Shown here in pieces: positions 1 through 6,099 of a DNA stretch of 6,875 bases. Each line of letters starts with the position of its first letter. The first letter of the stretch is position 1. Origin of the DNA: an uncultured Eubacteriales bacterium (GTDB taxonomy: Bacteria > Bacillota > Clostridia > Christensenellales > Christensenellaceae); contig CAJJPW010000116.1 in NCBI GenBank assembly GCA_905193725.1, positions 1 to 6,875 on the forward strand. The letters are read 5' to 3'. Below the pieces are notes generated by a model, which was not told the origin of the DNA, did no database searches, and worked only from the letters and a program-made list of their open reading frames with translations. The translations under genes and the position numbers were made by a program.

Positions 1-595
1 AGGCCACATACACCTTTTGGGAGGCATCCATAATCACAATTCCATTTTGCGGGCAAGCCTCTACGCATTTTCCACATCCTGTGCAGGCCTCTTCATCGAT
101 ATGGGCAATACCATTTTGATCCACATGTATGGCGTCAAAGGGACACACTTTGGCACAGCTGCCAAACCCAATACAGCCCACGCGACATGCCTTATTGCCG
201 CCAGATACCAATACAGCAGCGCGGCAGTCCTTTACCCCCTCATAAGTGAAGCGCTCGGCACAAGCGTCGTAATCCCCCTGGCAGAGAATGCGGGCGACTT
301 TTTTCTCCCCTAATTCTACACTAACTCCTAAAATTTGGCCAATTTTTTGGGCATTTTCCGCCGAGCAGGCACTACAATTGCCCACACTGACTGTCCCCTC
401 TACCAGAGCAGATGCAAACCCATCGCAGCCCGGCTGTCCACAGCCACCGCAGTTCGCCCCGGGGAGCAATTCTCTTATCTGTTCCACCCGTTCATCCACT
501 TCTACCGACAGTTTCTTTGAGGCGATTCCCAGCAAAAGACCAAATAGAATGCCCAGGCCTCCAATGACTGCTAACGACCAAATAATCGCTTCCAT
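1..595 (-). CDS. rnfB: RnfB, ferredoxin-like iron-sulfur subunit of the Rnf complex (3' end beyond window)
   Basis: RnfB is the membrane-anchored iron-sulfur subunit that takes electrons from ferredoxin and passes them into the Rnf complex. I translated this frame by hand from ATG at 595-593; 198 residues are visible and the frame is still open at the window edge. Residues 4-24 form one hydrophobic N-terminal anchor. A 4Fe-4S domain follows, with the ANCGGCG motif (Cys49, Cys52, Cys57, Cys74). Then come two ferredoxin-type clusters: C-x3-C-x5-C-x3-CP at Cys137, 141, 147 and 151, and C-x2-C-x2-C-x3-CP at Cys171, 174, 177 and 181. All expected cysteines are present. Clostridial RnfB is usually longer (from memory, often above 260 residues with further clusters), so more should lie outside the window. 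An AGGAGG sits 8 bases before the ATG, and the gene begins 16 bases after the rnfA stop. Confidence 0.95.
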   Translation of the reverse strand, partial: MEAIIWSLAVIGGLGILFGLLLGIASKKLSVEVDERVEQIRELLPGANCGGCGQPGCDGFASALVEGTVSVGNCSACSAENAQKIGQILGVSVELGEKKVARILCQGDYDACAERFTYEGVKDCRAAVLVSGGNKACRVGCIGFGSCAKVCPFDAIHVDQNGIAHIDEEACTGCGKCVEACPQNGIVIMDASQKVYVA

Positions 596-611
596 TTCTC
601 TCGCCTCCTAC

Positions 612-1199
612 TTATTTAATCAAACCCTGGAATCCCAAAAATGCGATGCTCATCAGTCCTGCCGATATGAGTGCAATGGGAAATCCCTGTAACGGTTTTG
701 GGATATTCGAGTACTCCAGCCTCTCCCTAATTCCTGCAAACAGCACGATGGACAAAGTAAAGCCAAGTGCACCGCCTATGCCATTGATTAAGGATTCTAA
801 CAAGTTGTATTCTGAGGTGATATTCAAAATAGCAACGCCCAGTACAGCACAGTTGGTGGTGATCAGCGGCAGGTACACGCCCAAACCTCTGTAGAGAGAT
901 GGGCTAAACTTCTGGATCGCCATTTCCACAATTTGCACCAGCGCGGCGATAATGAGGATAAAGGCAATGGTCTGCAAAAATTCTACTTGCAGCGGCACTA
1001 ATATGAAGTACTGCACCAAATAGGTGATTACACTGGCCAGTGCCATGACAAATGTGACGGCCATGCCCATGCCAATGGCAGTGTTGACCTTTTTGGAAAC
1101 GCCTAGGAACGGGCAGATCCCAAGGAACTTTGACATGACAAAGTTATTCACTAAGATAGAACTGAGCAGTATGATGAAGATATTCGTCAATCCTTCCAT
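612..1199 (-). CDS. rnfA: RnfA, integral membrane subunit of the Rnf complex
   Basis: RnfA is one of the two homologous, oppositely oriented membrane subunits (with RnfE) at the core of the complex. In related Rnf and Nqr structures the pair holds an iron-sulfur cluster in the membrane. The 195-residue product is the usual length and has about six hydrophobic segments. Two signature cysteines are visible: Cys29 in FLGICPFLG and Cys117 in [10 protein letters not shown]. Both match the conserved half-membrane cysteine motifs of the family. It starts only 2 bases after the rnfE stop, with AAGGAG 9 bases upstream of the ATG inside the end of rnfE. The frame is intact and ends in TAA. Confidence 0.96.
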   Translation of the reverse strand: MEGLTNIFIILLSSILVNNFVMSKFLGICPFLGVSKKVNTAIGMGMAVTFVMALASVITYLVQYFILVPLQVEFLQTIAFILIIAALVQIVEMAIQKFSPSLYRGLGVYLPLITTNCAVLGVAILNITSEYNLLESLINGIGGALGFTLSIVLFAGIRERLEYSNIPKPLQGFPIALISAGLMSIAFLGFQGLIK

Positions 1200-1201
1200 G
1201 G

Positions 1202-1864
1202 TTATTCGCTCCTTCCTTTGGCTAATTTCGCCATAATTTTATTGATGAGCGCAAGCAGCAACCCCAAAGTCAAAAATCCACCCGGCGCCATGATCATAAT
1301 CAGCGCGGGATCGTATCCGCTGCCTAAGATGTTGATGCCAAAGATTGTGCCATTGCCCAACACTTCTCTCACACATCCGATAATCGAAAGAGCTATGGTA
1401 AACCCAAGGCCAATGGCCAAGCCGTCAAAGAAAGAATCTTTCACCGGGTTTTTGGAGGCAAACGCCTCTGCTCTTGCCAGTATGATACAGTTCACCACAA
1501 TCAGCGGAATAAATATTCCCAACGCCTGATACAGCGCAGGCACAAAGGCCTGCATAAACAATTGCACAATGGTGACAAACGATGCAATAATTACCACATA
1601 AGCAGGGATTCTGATTTTCCCCGGTATAAAATTGCGCAGCAGTGAAATCACCATGTTGGAACAGATGAGTACAAAGGTAGCTGCCAGGCCCATGCTAAAC
1701 CCGTTGATGACCGAAGTGGTCACCGCGAGGGTAGGGCACATACCCAGAATTAAGCGAAAGGTGGGGTTTTCATGAATCAGCCCATTGAGCATGATCTTCT
1801 TTATATTGGATTTTTTCTTCAATTTTGAAGGGGATTGCTCTACTACTTTTTCTTCTGAGTTCAT
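1202..1864 (-). CDS. rnfE: RnfE, integral membrane subunit of the Rnf complex
   Basis: RnfE is the membrane partner and homologue of RnfA in the ion-translocating core. The 220-residue product shows the family motifs [17 protein letters not shown] (Cys43) and [17 protein letters not shown] (Cys126); these two cysteines, with the pair in RnfA, are the expected cluster ligands. About six membrane segments follow the first motif. The first 22 or so residues are charged and lysine-rich, and come before the point where most RnfE proteins, as I recall them, begin. The start is nevertheless well supported: the ATG directly follows the rnfG stop codon and has a full AAGGAGG 8 bases upstream. The gene is intact and ends in TAA two bases before rnfA. 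Confidence 0.96.
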   Translation of the reverse strand: MNSEEKVVEQSPSKLKKKSNIKKIMLNGLIHENPTFRLILGMCPTLAVTTSVINGFSMGLAATFVLICSNMVISLLRNFIPGKIRIPAYVVIIASFVTIVQLFMQAFVPALYQALGIFIPLIVVNCIILARAEAFASKNPVKDSFFDGLAIGLGFTIALSIIGCVREVLGNGTIFGINILGSGYDPALIMIMAPGGFLTLGLLLALINKIMAKLAKGRSE

Positions 1865-2452
1865 CTACGCCGCCTCCTTATCCGCCAAATTTTCAGCATA
1901 GTATTGTGCTGCTAAATTTACAGCACTCGTTATCCCGTTGGATGTAATCGTCGCTCCTGTAATTGCGACAATTTCATTTTCCGCCGGCGTTCCATTCTTG
2001 ATGACACTTATGCTTCCATCAGCGGGTTTTCCCTTCTACTGATCGGAAAACTCTGGCTCTGTAGCTTTTGCACCCAGGCCAGGTGTCTCTTCGTGAGAGC
2101 TAATTTGAATTCCCGAGACCGTTCCGTCTGATTGAATACCTACGGTGAGTTCAATATTTGGGTTAAATCCCTTCACATTCATTTTAACAGTAGCTCCCAC
2201 CGTATTCCCAGAGGAATCCTTTCCCAAATACACTTCCTCAATGGATTCGTATTCACTCTCTGAAAGATCCCCAATTTCCACCTGCTCAAATTCACTGGCT
2301 GTGGAAAGCACCTCTTGCCGCGCCAGCGTATTGGCCTGTGCAGTCTGTTCTGCAATGGGATCTTTGGTGAGCACATAAGTTCCGCCTAATAACAGCCCGG
2401 CAATGATCGTAATCACCGCTAACCTCCAGGTGAGGTTCAAAATTCCCTTCAT
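1865..2452 (-). pseudogene. rnfG: RnfG, FMN-carrying subunit of the Rnf complex, interrupted by an in-frame TAG
   Basis: RnfG is anchored by one N-terminal helix (residues 8-28 here) and carries a covalently bound FMN outside the membrane. The first 138 residues contain the typical HEETPGLGAKATEPEF stretch. The frame is then stopped by TAG at 2038-2036 (codon 139). Beyond it the same frame stays open for 56 codons and is plainly RnfG: it contains TGATITS, the flavin-attachment motif, at residues 165-171 (Thr170 the likely attachment site). It ends in a second TAG directly before the rnfE ATG. Read through, the protein would be 195 residues, a normal length. Relatives, from memory, usually have an aromatic residue at codon 139 (D-Q-[Y/F]-K-G-K), so one base change would explain the stop. 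The truncated product would lack FMN. The start overlaps the rnfD stop (ATGA) and has GGGGGAGGTG upstream. The alternatives are a sequencing error or UAG readthrough. Confidence 0.9.
1873..1879 (-). promoter_or_regulatory. Ribosome binding site of rnfE
   Basis: AAGGAGG lies 8 bases before the rnfE ATG and inside the 3' end of rnfG. The rnfG stop (TAG, 1867-1865) touches the rnfE start, so the two genes are probably translationally coupled. The strong site fixes the rnfE start. It may also keep rnfE translated even though ribosomes in rnfG should stop early at the internal TAG. Confidence 0.75.
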
Positions 2453-3390
2453 TTCTCACGCACCTCCCCCAGTACTTTGGGCTTTAGCATCTTTTCCAAC
2501 AAGGGCGCCACCAGGTTCATAAACAGGATTGCAAAGGATACTCCTTCAGCATATCCGCCAAACACGCGAATTACAATGGTAACGACACCGCAACCAATGC
2601 CGTATATGATTTGCGCCCCCTTGGTAACTGGTGAGGAAACATAATCCGTCGCCATAAAAATCGCGCCCAGCATGAGGCCTCCGCCTAGCAGATGGTATAC
2701 TACCGTATTCACATCTACAATGCACGCCAACACAGCCACTGTTCCTAAATAACAAAGCGGGATTCTCGGAGAGATCACCTTTCTCGCCACCAGATAAATT
2801 CCGCCGATGAGCAGCGCCAGTGCACTGGTCTCCCCAATGCAGCCCGCGGTGTTGCCCAAAAACATATCTAAGATGGATGGCATCGAGGCCAGATCCCCTG
2901 ACTTTAAAATCGCCATAGGTGTCGCACTGCAGATGGTATCTACCGCACCAGGCAGATACCAGGTCATCATCGCCACCGGCCAAGCGACCATTAGCACCGC
3001 TCGTGCCGCCAGCGCTGGATTCATAAAGTTGTGCCCTAGGCCACCAAAGCACTGTTTTACAATGGCAATGGCAAAGGTTGCGCCCACAATGGGAATGTAA
3101 ATGGGCACATTAGGTGGCAAGTTCAGCGCTAAAAGCAGGCCGGTGACCACCGCACTCAGGTCAGAAACCGTGATCTTTCTCTTACATAAAAATTGAATAA
3201 GGGCTTCCACTGCCACAGCGCTGGCAATAGATACCAATATCGTAATAAGCGCATTCACCCCAAAGAAATAGACTCCTGCGGCAGCTGCTGGCACCAGTGC
3301 AATGATCACATCCAGCATTACCTTAGTAACCGAGGAATTATCCCGAATATGGGGTGAAAACGAAAGCCTTAACCCGTTCATCTTTTCCAT
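2449..3390 (-). CDS. rnfD: RnfD, integral membrane FMN-carrying subunit of the Rnf complex
   Basis: RnfD is the membrane subunit that carries a covalent FMN and lies in the electron path across the membrane. The 313-residue product has the family motifs SPHIRDNSS near the N terminus, VVTGLLLALNLPP (81-93), GGLGHNFMNPALAARA (116-131) and DTICSATP (151-158), where Thr157 is the expected phosphodiester-linked FMN site. About nine to ten hydrophobic segments are visible. It begins 9 bases after the rnfC stop and ends in TGA overlapping the rnfG start. Two starts are possible. ATG at 3390 has GAGGGG only 2 bases upstream. ATG at 3381 (codon 4) has the same GAGGGG at a better 11-base spacing, so the true protein may be 310 residues. 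Confidence 0.95.
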   Translation of the reverse strand: MEKMNGLRLSFSPHIRDNSSVTKVMLDVIIALVPAAAAGVYFFGVNALITILVSIASAVAVEALIQFLCKRKITVSDLSAVVTGLLLALNLPPNVPIYIPIVGATFAIAIVKQCFGGLGHNFMNPALAARAVLMVAWPVAMMTWYLPGAVDTICSATPMAILKSGDLASMPSILDMFLGNTAGCIGETSALALLIGGIYLVARKVISPRIPLCYLGTVAVLACIVDVNTVVYHLLGGGLMLGAIFMATDYVSSPVTKGAQIIYGIGCGVVTIVIRVFGGYAEGVSFAILFMNLVAPLLEKMLKPKVLGEVREK

Positions 3391-3399
3391 TTCCCCTCT

Positions 3400-4717
3400 T
3401 TATCGTTGTTTTGATTCTTCTTTGCGCATTTGTGCACTAATTTGGTCTTTTGCCAGGCGAATCAAATGGGCTAAGTCCCGCTTTGCCGGGCAGATATACG
3501 AGCAAGAACCGCAGCTCATACAATCCATCGCCCGCAGCTGTTTTGCTTTTTCAAAGTCTTCATGCTCTACAGCTGCCGAAATATAAAGCGGTCTCAGTCC
3601 AATGGGGCACACCGAAACACACCTTCCACAGCGAATACAGTTGCTCTCATGAATGGGCTTCACAAAGCGGCTGTCTAAGGCCACGATTCCGCTGGTGCCT
3701 TTTGTCACCACGCCCCATCATCGGGCCTCCAGAGACAATTTTACACACGCCCTCTGTCAAACCTCCACAGGCGTCCACCAAATCCGTCAGCGGCGTTCCA
3801 ATCCTGGCCATCAGGTTTTTGGGTTGAGCCCCGCCGCCTGTTACAGTCACCACCCGCTCGATTAGTGGCATGCCAATTCTAATGGCATCACTAATGCTCT
3901 TGGCAGAGCTCACGTTGAGCACTACCACGCCTACATCCATAGGCAGCCCGCCTGAGGGAACCACCCTTCCCAGTATGGTCTCTATCAATTGTTTTTCAGA
4001 CCCCTGTGGATACTTTGTCGCCAGTTCTTTCACGTGGATGTTGTTGGAGCCAATGGCCTTTGTGAGGGCTTTAATCGCCTCTGGCTTGTTGTCCTCCACC
4101 CCAATAAACGAGAGCTTCACATCCAGCGCCTTCATCACTGCATTAATGCCCTCTACAATCTCCGGGGCATGTTCTAACATCATGCGATAATCCGCCGTTA
4201 AAAACGGTTCGCACTCCGCGCCATTGATAATTAAAGTGTTGATCTTCTTGTCGGCCTGAGGTGATAATTTTACATGTGTGGGAAAGCCAGCGCCACCTAG
4301 CCCTACATTTCCCGCTTCTTTGATGATGTTTTTGATCTCTTCTGCTGTTAGACTTTCAATCGATCCTTTGGGAATCACTTGATCCGATACTTCATCTTGA
4401 AAGTCGTTTTCGATGACAATATGTTCTACCTTTTTCCCAAGGTTATTGGGTTTTTGTACGATCTCTTTTACAATACCCGACACACTCGCATGAACAGGCA
4501 CGCTGACAAAGCCCACAGCTTCGCCAATTTTCTGTCCTACCAATACCCTGTCGCCCACTGAAACAATTGGCCTAGCCGGCGCTCCAACATGTTGTGAGCA
4601 GGGAATGCTCACTACCGCTGGTGCTTTTAGTATTTCAATAGGTTGGTTCTGACTGAAGTATTTCCCGTGATGGTATTTTGGAAGAGGATGCACGCCACCC
4701 TTAAAAGATAGCTTCAT
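3400..4717 (-). pseudogene. rnfC: RnfC, NADH/FMN and iron-sulfur subunit of the Rnf complex, frameshifted
   Basis: RnfC is the peripheral subunit that exchanges electrons with NAD(H). The gene is in two frames. The first (4717 to a TGA at 3649-3647) encodes residues 1-335 of true RnfC: FKGGVHPLP at the N terminus, a barrel-sandwich region up to about 85, GLGGAGFPT (139-147, nucleotide/FMN loop), GAECEP (166-171), YPQGSEKQLI (236-245), and GGPMMG ending at residue 335. It then runs into 21 unrelated residues. The second frame (3711-3400) resumes with VTKGTSGIVAL and carries both 4Fe-4S motifs, CIRCGRCVSVCP and CMSCGSCSYICP. The switch is at about 3712. Relatives, from memory, have about 8-10 residues between PMMG and V-x-KGT that are absent here, which points to a small deletion rather than a single-base error. 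The first product would lack both clusters. A GTG at 3711 could in principle restart translation. The start has GGGGGGA about 8 bases upstream. Confidence 0.92.
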
Positions 4718-4762
4718 TTGATCGTCCCCCCAAACGAAAAATTGTATCTTATCATAGAATGC

Positions 4763-4806
4763 TAATACACTGGTATTTTAACACATTCTAAACGGTTTGT
4801 CATTGT
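4763..4806 (-). promoter_or_regulatory. Promoter/operator module A, probable rnfC promoter
   Basis: On the minus strand, a -35 box ATGACA (4803-4798), a 17-base spacer and a -10 box TAAAAT (4780-4775) each match the sigma-A consensus at 5 of 6 positions. Transcription would start near 4768 and leave a leader of about 50 bases before rnfC. A dyad AATAC-ACTG-GTATT (4764-4777) overlaps the -10 box and predicted start, where a repressor could block transcription. The extended -35 block ACAATGACAAACC is identical to that in module B. Seen in sequence only; no start site is known. Confidence 0.6.
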
Positions 4807-5072
4807 CTTTTTCCCTTCACGCTATGGAAACAGGTGCCTATCCCGTGTAAATTTTAAACAAACACCGCAAACGATATTGACACATTTTTCCCTGTGCAAT
4901 TCATTCGCCGCGCACAAATAATACAGTTGTTTTTTTATTTTATTCTCATAAGTCAGTCGTCATATTTTTTATTGCAATTGGTAAAAACGCCATTTTTAAG
5001 CTATTTATCGGCCAAATAATAGCATTTTAGATATTAAGCGCCTGCATTTAGCAATAAAAAAATCGCTCTTAA

Positions 5073-5116
5073 TAATACAATTGTATTTTATCATAATCTC
5101 ATGGGTTTGTCATTGT
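5073..5116 (-). promoter_or_regulatory. Promoter/operator module B, second copy 310 bp upstream
   Basis: This has the same layout as module A: ACAATGACAAACC (with -35 ATGACA at 5113-5108), a 17-base spacer, -10 TAAAAT (5090-5085), then a perfect 14-base palindrome AATACAATTGTATT (5074-5087) over the -10 box. Of the 44 positions, the 27 in the -35 block, -10 block and dyad arms are identical to module A; the 13-base inner spacer differs. It points toward rnfC and would give a leader of about 360 bases, or a separate short RNA. It lies downstream of the probable terminator of the TauE/SafE genes. Confidence 0.5.
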
Positions 5117-5133
5117 TTTTTATTGGAAGTGTT

Positions 5134-5159
5134 AAAAAAAATTTGCGGACCATTGCCCG
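5134..5159 (-). terminator. Possible intrinsic terminator of the TauE/SafE pair
   Basis: Reading the minus strand, a short hairpin CGGGC-AATG-GTCCG (one G-T pair) is followed by CAAA and then eight T. It lies about 65 bases beyond the stop of the second TauE/SafE gene, in the right orientation to end its transcript before promoter module B. The stem is only five base pairs and the T-run starts four bases late, so this is a moderate call. Confidence 0.4.
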
Positions 5160-5225
5160 TCTCCTTCATCCGGCTTGCATCTTCCTCGCATGAACAAGAT
5201 ATTAATATTAGCCATCCTCATGGGT

Positions 5226-5591
5226 CTACTTCACCTTTTTCCGTTTAAACAAGCGATACCCCCCTAATAGGATGAGAAAACCGCCAAAAATCTTTGTGAG
5301 GATAGGGGAAGAGATGAGGCTCACCAGCAGTGCCCCAGCCACAGCGCCCAGTAGGCCACCCAACGCCATGATGACCCCCTGGCCGATGACCACGTTTTTC
5401 TTTTTGAAATGCACCACAAGCGCCGCAATAGCCATAGGGACAAAGGCGATTAGATTGAGCCCCTGTGCCTGGTGTTGATCTATACCCAATAGCATTGTCA
5501 GGGCCGGTATGAGTACGATGCCACCTCCTAGGCCCATACCCCCTATGATGCCAAAAATAGCGCCTGCGACGATCAAAATTACAATTTCCAT
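5226..5591 (-). CDS. TauE/SafE (TSUP) family half-size membrane protein, second of a pair
   Basis: A 121-residue membrane protein with about four hydrophobic segments (roughly 3-35, 43-62, 70-92, 97-113) and a basic C-terminal end. The motif GGMGLGGG at 17-24 is typical of one repeat of the TauE/SafE (TSUP) family, which exports or takes up sulfite, sulfoacetate and other small organic or sulfur anions. Full-length members are about 250 residues with two such repeats; this is one repeat. Its ATG overlaps the stop of the preceding gene by one base (TAATG), so translation is probably coupled and the two products likely assemble together. The substrate cannot be told from the sequence. It ends in TAG. 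Confidence 0.85.
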   Translation of the reverse strand: MEIVILIVAGAIFGIIGGMGLGGGIVLIPALTMLLGIDQHQAQGLNLIAFVPMAIAALVVHFKKKNVVIGQGVIMALGGLLGAVAGALLVSLISSPILTKIFGGFLILLGGYRLFKRKKVK

Positions 5592-5980
5592 TACCCAAGT
5601 ACCATCCTAACCCCAGAGATGATAATCAGCAGCGTGAAGATCAAGTTCAGCGCTTTGGGATTTATTTTTCCCAAAAATATAGAGCCGATAATCCCTCCTA
5701 CGCCAGCTGCAATGACTAGATAAGTCCCCATTTTCATATCTACATACCCTGATAAAAAGTAGATAATGCCACTTACTAGCGTCAACGGCAAAATGACAAA
5801 TAAGGAGGTGGCATGGGACTTTTTCGTCTCTACTCCTAATCTTTGCAGACTTTGCACGGCGATGATCCCTCCGCCACTGCCTAAAAATCCGTTAATAAAC
5901 CCACATATAAAACCAAATAACAAGGCAATGCCATTCTTTTTGTTAAAAATCTTCCACTTCATAAATTTATTATGCTTCAT
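5591..5980 (-). CDS. TauE/SafE (TSUP) family half-size membrane protein, first of a pair
   Basis: A 129-residue membrane protein with a short basic N terminus (many Lys, residues 2-15) and about four hydrophobic segments (17-43, 59-77, 86-104, 109-127). The motif GFLGSGGG at 31-38 is the family's glycine-rich hairpin. It corresponds to the N-terminal repeat of a normal TauE/SafE transporter, and the next gene supplies the other repeat. The ATG at 5980 has AGGGAG (5989-5984) only 3 bases upstream, a short spacing. A later ATG at codon 7 has no such site, so 5980 is preferred. The frame is intact and ends in TAA, overlapping the next start. Confidence 0.85.
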   Translation of the reverse strand: MKHNKFMKWKIFNKKNGIALLFGFICGFINGFLGSGGGIIAVQSLQRLGVETKKSHATSLFVILPLTLVSGIIYFLSGYVDMKMGTYLVIAAGVGGIIGSIFLGKINPKALNLIFTLLIIISGVRMVLG

Positions 5981-6005
5981 CCGCTCCCTATTTATTTGCT
6001 ACCAA

Positions 6006-6034
6006 ACTGTAAATTTTTGCCCAACCATTTGCAA
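6006..6034 (-). promoter_or_regulatory. Possible promoter of the TauE/SafE pair
   Basis: On the minus strand, TTGCAA (6034-6029), a 17-base spacer and TACAGT (6011-6006) match the sigma-A boxes at 4 of 6 positions each. The predicted start near 6000 lies about 20 bases before the first ATG. The -35 hexamer is a palindrome and is the same six bases used by the divergent plus-strand promoter. The match is weak and this is tentative. Confidence 0.3.
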
Positions 6035-6057
6035 TCTTTTGGCACTTATCTTATAAT
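6029..6057 (+). promoter_or_regulatory. Promoter of the divergent membrane-protein gene
   Basis: TTGCAA (6029-6034, 4 of 6 matches to the -35 consensus), a 17-base spacer and a perfect TATAAT (6052-6057). The predicted start near 6064 gives a leader of about 36 bases to the GTG at 6100. Geometry and the consensus -10 box make this the best promoter in the window. Confidence 0.65.
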
Positions 6058-6087
6058 TTGAGGCATACGAATCTATAACATGAGTCT

Positions 6088-6093
6088 AGGTGA
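6088..6093 (+). promoter_or_regulatory. Ribosome binding site that selects the GTG start at 6100
   Basis: AGGTGA lies 6 bases before GTG (6100-6102). The nearby ATG at 6080 is in another frame and is closed within about 80 bases, so the GTG is the supported start. Confidence 0.6.
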
Positions 6094-6099
6094 AAAAAA

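Larger units (their letters stand above)
4718..5225. other. AT-rich intergenic region between rnfC and the TauE/SafE pair
   Basis: About 500 bases with no convincing coding sequence on either strand. It holds the two promoter/operator modules and, at its right end, a likely terminator. Between the modules (4807-5072) I see only AT-rich sequence and a few weak inverted repeats. One pairs TATTAAG (5032-5038) with CTTAATA (5068-5074). Another pairs GCTATT with AATAGC at about 5000-5023. A third pairs TGTGC with GCACA at about 4893-4916. None is followed by a clear T-run, and I recognise no riboswitch. Confidence 0.6.

Noticed and set aside
17..692. Plus-strand open frames over rnfB and similar frames over rnfA, E, D and C
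   Set aside because: They are antisense or out-of-frame shadows of clear rnf genes, with no ribosome binding sites or family motifs.
2036..2038. TAG in rnfG read as pyrrolysine or as a reassigned sense codon
   Set aside because: TAG is the natural stop of rnfG itself (1867-1865) and of the second TauE/SafE gene (5228-5226), so reassignment is unlikely. Pyrrolysine is known mainly from methylamine methyltransferases, and nothing here suggests it.
3700..3720. Programmed ribosomal frameshift in rnfC
   Set aside because: There is no convincing slippery heptamer with a downstream pseudoknot at the switch, and family residues appear to be missing there, which a frameshift would not restore.
4877..4905. 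Plus-strand TTGACA as a promoter
   Set aside because: The hexamer at the right spacing, TTCATT, matches only 3 of 6 positions, and no plus-strand gene follows.
5132..5221. 29-codon minus-strand frame starting M-R-M-A-N-I, just after the second TauE/SafE gene
   Set aside because: It lacks a clear ribosome binding site, runs through the terminator hairpin and resembles no family I know.
6040..6054. Sigma-54-like promoter (TGGCAC-N5-TTAT)
   Set aside because: The essential GC of the -12 element is absent, and the same bases form a better sigma-A promoter.
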